Numbered from the stretch's first letter, positions 20,449 through 28,560 are shown. The stretch: DNA of 64,000 nt from Bordetella genomosp. 13 (GCF_007679965.1 NZ_VEHL01000001.1:248001-312000), one strand, 5' to 3'. The notes: generated by a model from the letters alone, not told the origin. A program made the numbers and translations.

Positions 20449-21029
20449 CCGACTTCGACGCCATGTATCGCAGCGCCTCCGATCCGTGGAAGCTGCGCAC
20501 CGATTGGTACGAACGCCGCAAGCTCGACGTGCTGATGGCCTGCCTGCCGCGCGAGCGCTATGGCCTGGCGCTGGATCTGGGATGCGGCGAGGGCGAGGCG
20601 GCGCGCCGCCTGGCCGGGCGATGCGAGCGAGTGCAGGCGGTCGACGGATCGCCCGCCGCCATCGCCCGATGCTGCAAGTGGATCGAGGAGGAGGACGTCC
20701 AGCATGTGACCGCCGAAGTGCTGCAGCTGCCGCATCAGTGGCCGGCGGCGACGCGGGGCGCCGTCGACCTGCTGGTCGTGTCGGAACTGGCCTACTACCT
20801 GAGCGACCAGGTGCTGGACCTCTTCCTGTGCCACTGCCTGCGCTCGCTGGCGCCTGGCGCGGACTGGGCCATGTGCCACTACACGGAAGATTTCCACGAC
20901 CGCCGCCAGTCCACCTCGCGCATCCATGCCCGGGTCGATGCCTTGTCCGGCTTCGGACGCATCGTCACGCACGAGGATGCACGCTTCAGGCTCGACGTCT
21001 GGCGCAAGCCGGGAGAATCCGCCACATGA
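20445..21029 (+). CDS. NodS-like SAM-dependent methyltransferase
   Basis: A 194-residue class I methyltransferase. The glycine-rich SAM motif LALDLGCGEGE is at about residues 41-51. The N-terminal FDAMYRSASDPWKL and WYERRKL pattern is that of NodS, the N-methyltransferase acting on a deacetylated glucosamine in Nod-factor synthesis. Next to a deacetylase, this suggests N-methylation of the freed amine, by inference. The gene overlaps both neighbours by the four bases ATGA. Confidence 0.85.
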   Translation: MTDFDAMYRSASDPWKLRTDWYERRKLDVLMACLPRERYGLALDLGCGEGEAARRLAGRCERVQAVDGSPAAIARCCKWIEEEDVQHVTAEVLQLPHQWPAATRGAVDLLVVSELAYYLSDQVLDLFLCHCLRSLAPGADWAMCHYTEDFHDRRQSTSRIHARVDALSGFGRIVTHEDARFRLDVWRKPGESAT

Positions 21030-21796
21030 TCGGCATCTGCATTCCCGCGCACAACGAAGAGGATTACATCGACCGCTGTCTCGCGTCGGTCTTGGTCGCG
21101 GCACGCCATCCCGGCTTGAATGGAGAGCCGGTGAAGATCGTGGTGGTGCTCGATGCCTGCGACGACGGCACCGCGCAGCGGGCGGGCGCGTGGGGCGTCA
21201 CGTGCCTGCATGGCCAGCATCGCAACGTGGGCGTCGCGCGCGCCGCCGGCGCGGCGCACCTGATCGCTGCGGGCGCGCGCTGGCTGGCCTTCACGGACGC
21301 GGATACCGAGGTGTCCGCGTCGTGGCTGGCGGATCAGTTGGCGTTGCAGGCCGAAGTGGTCTGCGGCACGGTGGGAGTGATGGACTGGGACAGCCATGGC
21401 ATGCACGCCGAGGCGGCGCGGGCGGGCTTCCTCGCGGCCTACCAGGACCGGGACGGGCACCGGCACGTGCATGGCGCCAACCTGGGCATGGACGCGCAGG
21501 CCTATCTGCGCATCGGCGGTTTCCAGGCCCTGGCCTGCAGCGAGGACCAGGCGCTGGTGGATCGCTTCGAAGAGGCGGGCGCGGTGATCGCCTGGTCGGC
21601 CCGGCCCCGCGTGACGACCAGCGCGCGCGCGTATTCGCGCGTCACGGGCGGTTTCGCCACGACGCTGCGGCGGGCGTGGGAAGGGGGCATGCGCAGCGCC
21701 GTCCGCGACGTGCACAGCGAGCTGCCTGGCGACGTCCCCGGCGGGGCTCGCAGCCTGGAAGGCCCGATGGACGAGGTGGTCTGCCTGTCGGGCTAG
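21026..21796 (+). CDS. Family 2 glycosyltransferase
   Basis: A 256-residue GT-A fold enzyme. Visible parts are IPAHNEEDYI at the start, VVLDACDDGT (nucleotide sugar binding), FTDADTEV (the metal-binding DxD) and later HGANLGM with the acceptor-side SEDQALVDRF. No membrane segment, so it acts in the cytosol or at the membrane surface. It is the last gene of the operon. The GC-rich coding sequence changes abruptly into the low-GC repeat after its stop. Confidence 0.85.
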   Translation: MIGICIPAHNEEDYIDRCLASVLVAARHPGLNGEPVKIVVVLDACDDGTAQRAGAWGVTCLHGQHRNVGVARAAGAAHLIAAGARWLAFTDADTEVSASWLADQLALQAEVVCGTVGVMDWDSHGMHAEAARAGFLAAYQDRDGHRHVHGANLGMDAQAYLRIGGFQALACSEDQALVDRFEEAGAVIAWSARPRVTTSARAYSRVTGGFATTLRRAWEGGMRSAVRDVHSELPGDVPGGARSLEGPMDEVVCLSG

Positions 21797-21811
21797 CGCT
21801 GCGACATTTCC

Positions 21812-21860
21812 CGCGTGCAAAAACAAACGCCCCAGGGCCTGAACAAGGGCCCAAGGGCGT
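21812..21860 (-). terminator. Minus-strand intrinsic terminator at the edge of the low-GC repeat
   Basis: On the minus strand ACGCCC (21860-21855) and GGGCC (21852-21848) pair with GGCCC (21839-21835) and GGGCGT (21832-21827), and the sequence then runs TTTGTTTTTGC. The plus strand has no T-run after the hairpin, so the signal points to transcripts coming leftward, that is from the 77-codon gene at 22278-22511 through the repeat. Confidence 0.65.
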
Positions 21861-21937
21861 CTGCCTTACTGCGCACTGCAACTGCTGAGTGCGTTACTGC
21901 AACAACTCAGGTACCGCAAAAAACAACGACTGCACAA

Positions 21938-21994
21938 CGGTATTGCCACTGCATACGACAACTACGGCACTGCCTATGGTTCAACAACAACTGC
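21938..21994 (+). repeat. 57-bp imperfect repeat, copy 1
   Basis: It begins CGGTATTGCCACTGC and ends CAACAACAACTGC. It differs from copy 2 at four of 57 positions, all C/T changes. The distance between copies is 113 bases, not a multiple of three. Confidence 0.85.
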
Positions 21995-22050
21995 GGTATT
22001 GCCAACTGCTCAACAACAACTGCATCGTTACTGCAAAAACACCACAACTA

Positions 22051-22107
22051 CGGTACTGCCACTGCATACGACAACTACGGCATTGCTTACGGTTCAACAA
22101 CAACTGC
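22051..22107 (+). repeat. 57-bp imperfect repeat, copy 2
   Basis: It begins CGGTACTGCCACTGC and ends CAACAACAACTGC. See copy 1 at 21938-21994. Confidence 0.85.
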
Positions 22108-22277
22108 ACTGCTACAACACGACAACTACTGCACGACTACGGGCGCCGCGTCCGGGCAATGTTGCGCGCGAGGACACGGCGGGCGGCGCGGGTGAGGCCG
22201 GGCCGCATGACCGCTGTGACGTGTGTGGCCCGAAAGGCGGGAGATCGGTCGCCGCCGGGCACTCGCGTCAGGACGGC

Positions 22278-22511
22278 TTACCAGTGCGAACCCGTGAAGC
22301 GCGCGTTTTGGGCGCGTGCACGGTTCATCGTTTCTTGAACTTCGTCGAAGAAGGCGAACAGATTGCCGATCGCGCGGGCAACACCCGAAACGGCGGACTT
22401 CAGCACGTTTTGGGCACGCAGGGACGAAGGGTTTTCCATTGCGCCGCGCAGCAGGTCACGTTCCAGCGCATCGGTCAGACGGCTATTGGTGTTCAGGCTC
22501 AGGTCGCTCAT
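22278..22511 (-). CDS. Small conserved-looking protein of unknown function
   Basis: A 77-residue protein starting MSDLSLNTNS and ending NARFTGSHW. It is probably helical, with an amphipathic segment around AVSGVARAIGNLFAFFDEV. It has no membrane helix or signal peptide. GGAG six bases before the ATG and a promoter with a perfect TATAAT upstream (22544-22549) argue that it is real and well expressed. I do not recognise the family. Its transcript would run left into the GT-rich repeat and stop at the terminator near 21827. Confidence 0.65.
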   Translation of the reverse strand: MSDLSLNTNSRLTDALERDLLRGAMENPSSLRAQNVLKSAVSGVARAIGNLFAFFDEVQETMNRARAQNARFTGSHW

Positions 22512-22543
22512 GGTGGACTCCAGTTGGTCTATCAGTAGAAACG

Positions 22544-22596
22544 ATTATAGGGATAACCCTAGACCAGACGCAAGCGAAATTTAGGGGAAAACCCTA
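22544..22596 (-). promoter_or_regulatory. Promoter with two TAGGG/CCCTA palindromes
   Basis: Reading leftward, TTGCGT (22573-22568), an 18-base spacer and TATAAT (22549-22544) form a promoter for the 77-codon gene. The palindrome TAGGG-ATAA-CCCTA (22548-22561) lies in the spacer and touches the -10. A second one, TAGGG-GAAAA-CCCTA (22582-22596), lies just upstream of the -35. Their centres are about 34 bp apart. This is the geometry of a repressor-controlled promoter. The cognate regulator is unknown. Confidence 0.65.
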
Positions 22597-22941
22597 GTTG
22601 TGGTTTAAACGCACTTTTTGCTTGGCAGGAGATCGAAATCCGTAGAGCGGGCACATCCGCCAGACAGCCGCTGGTCTATCCACATTCCGTGTGAATTCAA
22701 TGGCTTGCCCGAGGCGTGCGGTGGCCCGTACCCGTATCGGCATGCGCCGACATCATGGCGACACACACTGACGCCATCTCGCTCTGGTCGCGGAGCGCTG
22801 CAGGTTTCGGCGCCTCCAACCCCTTCCAGGCGGGCGACCTGCCGAGATGCACCGCGACACGCAGCCCCCTCGGCTGCGCCACCATGCGGACGGCGACGGC
22901 ATCGAGATAGCGCCGGGGCCGTCGAAGGCGACTGCGGCCCC
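22597..22941. other. Gap between the small gene's promoter and nnrD
   Basis: About 345 bases with no supported gene. GCAGCC-CCCTC-GGCTGC (22861-22877) and GGGGCCG...CGGCCCC (22915-22941, directly after the nnrD stop) can form hairpins; the latter may help end nnrD transcription although no T-run follows. The stretch 22700-22910 is open on the minus strand but with no good start; it may be a degenerate or dispersed element. Confidence 0.4.
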
Positions 22942-23796
22942 TCAGCCGCCCGCGTTGCGCAAGCGCCGCGCCGCATCGGCCAGCTCGCCGGCGGTCAGTC
23001 CGATCGGGCCGATGCCTGCTCCGACCAGGGCATCGGCGGCCGCGCCGTGCAGCCAGACGGCGCCCCGCACGGCCTGCTCGAGTGCGATACCCTGCGCGAT
23101 CAGGCTGCCCGCGATGCCCGCCAGCACGTCGCCCGTGCCGGCGGTGGCCAGGCCGGGATTGCCGGTGGTGTTGATGGCGCAATCGCCATGCGGGCTGCAA
23201 ACCAGCGTGCCCGCGCCTTTCAGGACGATCCACGCGCCATGGCGTAGGGCCAGTTCGCGCGCCGCCGCCGGCCGGTCGGCCTGTATCCGCGCGGTGGTGT
23301 TGCCCAACAGGCGCGCGGCTTCGGCCGGGTGGGGCGTCAGCACCACGGGGGCGAGTCCCCAGTCGGGCCGCAGCGCGCCCTGCGCCAGCAGATTGAGGGC
23401 ATCGGCATCCAGTACCATCGGGGCCTGGCCGCGCTGCGCGAACAGGGCTGCCAGCAGTTGCACGGCCACGGGGCCCGTGCCCAGGCCGCAGCCGGCCACC
23501 CAGGTAGTGATGCCCAGGCCGGCGTCGGCCAGCAGGCCGCGCGCGTCGCGCAGCATCAATTCCAGCTGCAGGGGATCGCAGGCCAGCGGCGCGGCCTCCT
23601 GCGCGAAACCCACGAACACCTTGCCGGCGCCGGTGCGCAGCGCGGCGCGCGCCGCCAGCAGCGCCGCGCCGGCCATGCCGGGGCCGCCGCCCAGAACCGC
23701 CAGCGTGCCGTGTGTGCCCTTGTGCGAGTCGGGCGCGCGCGGGGCGAACAGGGCGGACAGGTGCTCGCGCACGATGGGGACCGGGGTAGTGTTCAT
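22942..23796 (-). CDS. nnrD: ADP-dependent NAD(P)H-hydrate dehydratase, stand-alone
   Basis: A 284-residue ribokinase-fold enzyme that dehydrates the damaged cofactor NAD(P)HX using ADP. Family marks are [20 protein letters not shown] near the start, [18 protein letters not shown] and the C-terminal [15 protein letters not shown]. In many bacteria it is fused to the NnrE epimerase; here the epimerase half is missing and must be elsewhere if present. ATG at 23796 (MNTTPVPI) is chosen over an upstream extension that is unlike the family. Confidence 0.9.
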   Translation of the reverse strand: MNTTPVPIVREHLSALFAPRAPDSHKGTHGTLAVLGGGPGMAGAALLAARAALRTGAGKVFVGFAQEAAPLACDPLQLELMLRDARGLLADAGLGITTWVAGCGLGTGPVAVQLLAALFAQRGQAPMVLDADALNLLAQGALRPDWGLAPVVLTPHPAEAARLLGNTTARIQADRPAAARELALRHGAWIVLKGAGTLVCSPHGDCAINTTGNPGLATAGTGDVLAGIAGSLIAQGIALEQAVRGAVWLHGAAADALVGAGIGPIGLTAGELADAARRLRNAGG

Positions 23797-23938
23797 TGGC
23801 TGATAAGCCGGGCAGGCGGGCGGTGGCGATGCCTCTATAGTGCCTGATGTGAGGAGGCCCCGGCATCGCGCATCCGCGCGCAGGGTCCCGCGAAAGAACG
23901 CCGCGCCCTGGCGCCGCAGAACCCATGAGGAGACCACC

Positions 23939-24772
23939 ATGCTCAACCCCGAACTGGATCACTACGCCCACTACCAATCGCTCAAGCTGCGCCGGCATCC
24001 GCATGGCGTGCTCGAGGTCATCATGGGGTCGCCGCAGCATCAGCCGGGCCGCCTGTCGACCGCCGACGACCGCATGCATCGCGAGCTGGCCGACATCTGG
24101 CGCGACATCGATACCGATCCCGACACGCGCACCGTGGTGCTGCGCGGCGAGGGCAAGGGCTTCTCCGGCGGCGGCGACCTGGACCTGGTCGAGCAGATGG
24201 CGGACGATTTCGAGGTGCGGGCGCGCGTGTGGCGCGAGGCCCGCGACCTGGTCTACAACGTGATCAACTGCAGCAAGCCCATCGTGTCGGCCATGCACGG
24301 CGCGGCGGTGGGGGCGGGGCTGGTGGCGGGCCTGCTGGCCGACATCTCCATCGCCACGCGCGACGCGCGCATCATCGATGGCCACACCCGCCTGGGCGTG
24401 GCGGCCGGCGACCACGCGGCCATCGTGTGGCCGCTGCTGTGCGGCATGGCCAAGGCCAAGTACTACCTGCTGCTGTGCGAGACGGTCAGCGGCGTGGAGG
24501 CCGAACGCATCGGCCTGGTGTCGCTGTGCGTGGAGGAGGACGACCTGCTGCCGCGCGCCTTCGAGGTGGCCGCGCGGCTGGCCACGGGATCGCAGACGGC
24601 CATCCGCTGGACAAAATACGCGCTGAACAACTGGCTGCGGCAGGCGGGCCCCAGCTTCGATACCTCGCTGGCGCTGGAATTCATGGGGTTCTCGGGACCG
24701 GACGTGCGCGAGGGCTTGCAGTCGCTGCGCGAACGCCGGCCGCCGAACTTCACGTCGAACGCGCCGTTCTAG
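23939..24772 (+). CDS. Crotonase-fold protein (enoyl-CoA hydratase/isomerase family)
   Basis: A 277-residue crotonase. [10 protein letters not shown] forms the first oxyanion-hole segment and [15 protein letters not shown] the second. Neither of the two catalytic Glu of classical enoyl-CoA hydratase is in place: the GGCE position reads GLV, and the second reads [12 protein letters not shown]. The Asp of AAGD is a candidate catalytic residue, as in some hydrolases, isomerases and lyases of the fold. GAGGAG precedes the ATG at 23939. It is divergent from nnrD across 142 bases. Confidence 0.8.
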   Translation: MLNPELDHYAHYQSLKLRRHPHGVLEVIMGSPQHQPGRLSTADDRMHRELADIWRDIDTDPDTRTVVLRGEGKGFSGGGDLDLVEQMADDFEVRARVWREARDLVYNVINCSKPIVSAMHGAAVGAGLVAGLLADISIATRDARIIDGHTRLGVAAGDHAAIVWPLLCGMAKAKYYLLLCETVSGVEAERIGLVSLCVEEDDLLPRAFEVAARLATGSQTAIRWTKYALNNWLRQAGPSFDTSLALEFMGFSGPDVREGLQSLRERRPPNFTSNAPF

Positions 24773-24838
24773 AGGCGCGCGGCCGCGCTTGCCGTGGCGC
24801 TGCCGCGTCCCGGTGCCACGCCGCGGCCTTCGGTCGAA

Positions 24839-25615
24839 CTACGATTTCGCGAAGAACCGCGCGAAGGCCTGCTGGGCTTCCGGCGTGCCCAGCCGCTGGC
24901 GGAAGGCGTCGGCCTCCACCGACAGCGTATCGTGCAGCGCGGCGCGGTCGGCGCGCCGCATCAGCGCCTTGCTGGTGCGCAGCGCGCCCGCGGGCAAGGC
25001 CGCCAGTTGCGCGGCGGTGGCCCGCGCCGCCGCCAATGCGCCGCCCGCGGGCGTCACGCTGGTGACCAGGCCCGCCTCGCAGGCCTCGCGGGCGTCGAAG
25101 GCGCGGCCCAGCAGCAGCCATTCGGCCGCCTTGCGCGCGCCCGCCAGCCGCGCCATCAGCAGGCTCGACCCGCCTTCCGGGCACAGGCCAAGCGCCGCGA
25201 ACGGCATGCGCAAGGTGGCGTTCTCGGCCGCGTGCACGAAATCGCAGTGCTGCAGCAGCGTCACGCCGATGCCGATCGCATAGCCTTCCACCGCCGCGAT
25301 CACCGGCACGTCCAGGTCGATGAGCGCGCGCAGGAAGGCCAGTCCCGCGCTGTCGCCCGCCGGCCGGTCCGCCTGCGCCTGGAAGTCGCGCAGGTCGTTG
25401 CCCGCCGTGAAGTGCGCGCCGGCGCCGGTCAGGATCACGGCCGCCAGGCCGTCGTCGTCGGTGGCCCGCCGCAACTGCGCAGCCAGTTCGGCATAGGCGG
25501 CCACGTGCAGGGCGTTGCGGCGTTCCGGGCGGTCGATGGTCAGCGTCAGCACCGCGCCGTCGCGCGTGACGGCGATGCCGGTATCCGGGTCCGGCTCGTG
25601 ACGCGGCGTGCTCAC
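24839..25615 (-). CDS. Enoyl-CoA hydratase/isomerase family protein
   Basis: A 258-residue crotonase with FTAGNDLRDF and GYAIGIGVTLLQHCDF oxyanion segments. The first catalytic Glu position is replaced (GVT), while the second is kept in LCPEGGSS, a pattern common in 2,3-enoyl-CoA isomerases. The start is GTG at 25615, overlapping the stop of the upstream gene as GTGA; this coupling and the matching N-terminus make it preferable to a long upstream extension. Confidence 0.82.
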   Translation of the reverse strand: MSTPRHEPDPDTGIAVTRDGAVLTLTIDRPERRNALHVAAYAELAAQLRRATDDDGLAAVILTGAGAHFTAGNDLRDFQAQADRPAGDSAGLAFLRALIDLDVPVIAAVEGYAIGIGVTLLQHCDFVHAAENATLRMPFAALGLCPEGGSSLLMARLAGARKAAEWLLLGRAFDAREACEAGLVTSVTPAGGALAAARATAAQLAALPAGALRTSKALMRRADRAALHDTLSVEADAFRQRLGTPEAQQAFARFFAKS

Positions 25616-26604
25616 CGGAAGGCTCCGGCGTCCAGGCGCGCCCGCGCGGCCGTGTATTCGGCATGTAGCCGCGCCACGATCTCGCCGGCCGGCAGCACGC
25701 TGTCGATGGCGCCCACGCCCTGGCCCGCGCCCCAGATGTCTTTCCAGGGCTTGGTGCGCGAGGTGCCGAAGTTCGAGGCGCCGGCCTCGGGGGCGGGCAG
25801 GGCGGCCGGGTCCAGCCCGGCCGCGACGATGCTGGATTTCAGGTAGTTGCCCGGGATGCCGGTGAAGAAAGGCGTGTACAGGATGTCCGACGCGCCGGCG
25901 TCGACGATGGCCTGCTTGTAGCCCTCGGCCGCGTTGGCCTCGGCGCTGGCGATGAAGCGCGTGCCGATGTAGGCGAAGTCCGCGCCCATGGCCTGCGCGG
26001 CCAGGACGGCATCGCCCGTGGCGATGGCGCCCGACAGGATCAGCGGGCCGTCGTAGAAGCGGCGCACCTCGGACACCAGCGCCAGCGGGTTCAGCGTGCC
26101 CGCATGGCCGCCCGCGCCGGCGCTGACCAGGATCAGGCCATCGACGCCCGCCTCCAGCGCCTTTTCGGCATGGCGCAGGGTGGTCACGTCGTGGAACACC
26201 TTGCCGCCCCAGGCATGGATGCCCGCCACCACGTCGCCCGGCGCGCGCAGGCTGGTGATGATGTAGGGCACCTTGTGGCGTTCGCACGATTGCAGGTCGT
26301 GCTCCAGCCGGTCGTTCGACGTGTGGATGATCTGGTTCACCGCGTAGGGCGCGACCTTGCGGCGCGGCTCGGCCTCGCGCAGCGACTGCAGGCCCGCGTC
26401 GATCTCGTCCAGCCATTCGTCCAGCAGGCTCTGAGGGCGGGCATTCAGGGCGGGAAAGGATCCCAGGACCCCGGCCGCGCATTGCGCCAGCACCAGCTTG
26501 GGGTTGGACACGATGAACATGGGCGAGCACACCACGGGCAGCGTCAGCTGGGCGTACAGCTCGGTGACGGCGGCGGGGCGGGCGGATACGGCGGGTGATT
26601 GCAT
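25612..26604 (-). CDS. Nitronate monooxygenase (2-nitropropane dioxygenase family)
   Basis: A 330-residue FMN-dependent TIM-barrel enzyme. The N-terminus has LPVVCSPMFIVSNPKLV (flavin and substrate region), then LRAPGDVVAG, and the phosphate-binding SAGAGGHAG and SGAIATGDAV typical of this family. It oxidises nitronates or acts as an NAD(P)H:quinone-type oxidoreductase in some members. It is divergent from the TetR gene, with a palindrome between them, and is coupled to the downstream crotonase gene. Confidence 0.85.
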   Translation of the reverse strand: MQSPAVSARPAAVTELYAQLTLPVVCSPMFIVSNPKLVLAQCAAGVLGSFPALNARPQSLLDEWLDEIDAGLQSLREAEPRRKVAPYAVNQIIHTSNDRLEHDLQSCERHKVPYIITSLRAPGDVVAGIHAWGGKVFHDVTTLRHAEKALEAGVDGLILVSAGAGGHAGTLNPLALVSEVRRFYDGPLILSGAIATGDAVLAAQAMGADFAYIGTRFIASAEANAAEGYKQAIVDAGASDILYTPFFTGIPGNYLKSSIVAAGLDPAALPAPEAGASNFGTSRTKPWKDIWGAGQGVGAIDSVLPAGEIVARLHAEYTAARARLDAGAFR

Positions 26605-26654
26605 GCAAGCTCCTCGACGGGGACGGGGGATTGTCCGAATGCGGCAGGCCGTCC

Positions 26655-26680
26655 TATAATTATCTACCGGTCGTCCGGTA
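26655..26680. promoter_or_regulatory. TetR-type operator and -10 element in the divergent promoter
   Basis: TACCGG-TCGT-CCGGTA (26665-26680) is a perfect 6+4+6 inverted repeat inside an AT-rich stretch in an otherwise GC-rich area. TATAAT lies next to it at 26655-26660. Its position between the nitronate monooxygenase gene (left) and the TetR gene (right) is that of an autoregulatory operator controlling both directions. Confidence 0.75.
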
Positions 26681-26752
26681 ATTAAATCGCTCCACAAATT
26701 TAACGGCAGGCCCCGTCGCCCTGTCAATGCGCGAAACGCGCGATTTCCGTCC

Positions 26753-27367
26753 ATGGCACAACCGTCCAATCCTCCCGCCCGCCGCGGCCGTCCGCCCACG
26801 CTGGAAGCCCCGCGCGAACGCATCCTGGCCGCGGCCGCGGGGCTGTTCGCGCAGAGCGGGTACGAGAACAGCTCGATCGCCGACCTGGCGGGCGGACTGG
26901 GCGTTTCCAAGGCGGCCATCTACCACTACTACCCCACCAAGCAGGACATCTACGACGCCATCATCCTGGAGACCCTGCAGGGGCTGTCGGCCGCCGTGCG
27001 GGCCGCCGTCGCGCAGGCCGAGCCGGGCCTGCCCAGGCTGCGGGCGTTCATGCAGGCCCACGCGGGGTTCTTCGAGCGCCACCATGCCCAATTCGTCACC
27101 ATGCTGATCGGCTATTCCGGCATGGCGCTGCCCGAGCGCGCCGATGCCGCGCTCCTGCGCGACGGCTACGAGGCCCTGCTGCGCGAGCTGCTGTCGCAAG
27201 GCCTGGCGCAAGGCCATTTCCGCGCTGTCGACGTGGCCGCCACGGGCCGCGCGGTGCTGTCCATGCTCAATTGGATGGTGCGCTGGTACAAGCCCGGCCA
27301 GGGCGACAGCGCCACGCGCATCGCCGACGGCTATTTCGACCTGATCACGCACGGCCTGCGTCCCTGA
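26753..27367 (+). CDS. TetR/AcrR-family transcriptional repressor
   Basis: A 204-residue regulator. The N-terminal HTH spans about residues 18-65, with ERILAAAAGLFAQSGYENSSIADLAGGLGVSKAAIYHYYPTK-type spacing (only short parts quoted here: GVSKAAIYHYY is the recognition helix). The C-terminal ligand domain is helical, with LNWMVRWYKPGQ. Surrounded by acyl-CoA genes, it likely responds to a CoA thioester. The ATG at 26753 has no strong ribosome site. Confidence 0.9.
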   Translation: MAQPSNPPARRGRPPTLEAPRERILAAAAGLFAQSGYENSSIADLAGGLGVSKAAIYHYYPTKQDIYDAIILETLQGLSAAVRAAVAQAEPGLPRLRAFMQAHAGFFERHHAQFVTMLIGYSGMALPERADAALLRDGYEALLRELLSQGLAQGHFRAVDVAATGRAVLSMLNWMVRWYKPGQGDSATRIADGYFDLITHGLRP

Positions 27368-27411
27368 CGCGGCCTTTTACTCTTCTCTCTCTTTCTACGC
27401 CTGGAATCGCG

Positions 27412-28560
27412 ATGGCCCTGGACAACGAAACCCTGACCCTGCTGCTGGACGCGGTGCGCCGCTTCGTCGACGAACGCCTGGTGCCCGCCGAGGACGAGCT
27501 GGCGTCCACCGGCGTCATGCCCGAGGACATCGTCCGGGAGATGCGCGAACTGGGTCTGTTCGGCCTGTCCATCTCGCCCGATTTCGGCGGCCTGGGCCTG
27601 AACATGGAAGAGGAAGTGCGCGTGGTGTTCGAGCTGGGCCAGACCTCGCCCGCGTTCCGTTCGCTGGCGGGCACCAACATCGGCATCGGCTCGCAGTCCA
27701 TCGTGATGAGCGGCACCGACGAGCAGCGCAACCACTACCTGCCGCTCTTGGCCAGCGGCGAGCTGATCGGCTCGTTCGCGCTGACCGAGCCCGAGGCCGG
27801 CTCGGACGCCATGTCGCTGCGCACCAGCGCCGTGCGCGACGGCGATCACTACGTGTTGAACGGCACCAAGCGCTTCATCACCAATGCGCCCATCGCGGGC
27901 CTGTTCTCGGTCATGGCGCGCACGTCGCAGGAACGCGGCGCCGATGCCATCTCGTGCTTCCTGGTCGAGGCCGGCACGCCAGGCCTGACGCTGGGCAAGC
28001 CCGACAAGAAGATGGGGCAGGCCGGCGCGCTGACCTGCGACGTGGTGTTCGACGACTGCCGCGTGCCCGCGTCCAGCCTGCTGGGCGGCAAGGAAGGCAC
28101 GGGTTTCCGTACCGCCATGCGCGTGCTGGACAAGGGCCGCCTGCACATTTCGGCCCTCTGCGTGGGCATCGCCGAACGCCTGGTGCGCGACGCGGCCCGC
28201 TATGCGCTGGAGCGCAAGCAGTTCGGCCAGCCCATCGCCGACTTCCAGCTGGTGCAGGCCATGCTGGCCGACAGCCAGACCGAGCTGTATGCCGCGCGCT
28301 GCATGGTGCTGGACGCCGCGCGCAAGCGCGACCGCGGCGAGAACACCACGCTGGAAGCCGCCTGCTGCAAGCTCTATGCCAGCGAGATGGTGGGCCGCGT
28401 GGCCGACCGCGCGGTGCAGATCCACGGCGGCGCGGGCTACATGGCCGAGTATGCCGTCGAACGCTTCTACCGCGACGTGCGCCTGTTCCGCATCTACGAG
28501 GGCACGTCGCAGGTGCAGCAGGTGGTGATCGCGCGCGAGCTGCTGAAGGCGCATCGCTGA
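27412..28560 (+). CDS. Acyl-CoA dehydrogenase
   Basis: A 382-residue FAD enzyme of full family length. FALTEPEAGSDA (FAD contact), FITNAPIAG, and QIHGGAGYMAEY are all present. The catalytic Glu is in FRIYEGTSQVQQ near the C-terminus. It introduces a double bond at C2-C3 of an acyl-CoA and passes electrons to ETF. It is followed by a CoA-transferase and a 3-hydroxyacyl-CoA dehydrogenase, which fits activation and beta-oxidation of a carboxylic acid. A pyrimidine-rich leader and no strong ribosome site precede the ATG. Confidence 0.93.
   Translation: MALDNETLTLLLDAVRRFVDERLVPAEDELASTGVMPEDIVREMRELGLFGLSISPDFGGLGLNMEEEVRVVFELGQTSPAFRSLAGTNIGIGSQSIVMSGTDEQRNHYLPLLASGELIGSFALTEPEAGSDAMSLRTSAVRDGDHYVLNGTKRFITNAPIAGLFSVMARTSQERGADAISCFLVEAGTPGLTLGKPDKKMGQAGALTCDVVFDDCRVPASSLLGGKEGTGFRTAMRVLDKGRLHISALCVGIAERLVRDAARYALERKQFGQPIADFQLVQAMLADSQTELYAARCMVLDAARKRDRGENTTLEAACCKLYASEMVGRVADRAVQIHGGAGYMAEYAVERFYRDVRLFRIYEGTSQVQQVVIARELLKAHR

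Larger units (their letters stand above)
21862..22150. repeat. Low-GC CA-rich (plus) / GT-rich (minus) repetitive stretch
   Basis: This stretch is about half A+T against roughly one third around it. The plus strand is built from CAACAAC, ACTGC and ACGGYAYTGC pieces. TCAACAACAACTGC occurs exactly three times (21981, 22010, 22094). A 57-bp unit is present twice (see separate entry). All three plus-strand frames are nearly stop-free here because of composition, not coding: the two long copies are in different frames. Confidence 0.8.

Noticed and set aside
21938..22107. A CRISPR array
   Set aside because: There are only two long copies, they are imperfect, the intervening sequence shares shorter repeats with them, and no cas gene is near.
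21889..22338. A protein with Thr/Asn/Gln repeats encoded by the repeat island
   Set aside because: The two 57-bp copies fall in different frames, there is no ribosome site or plausible start, and the product changes to Arg-rich shadow sequence outside the repeat.
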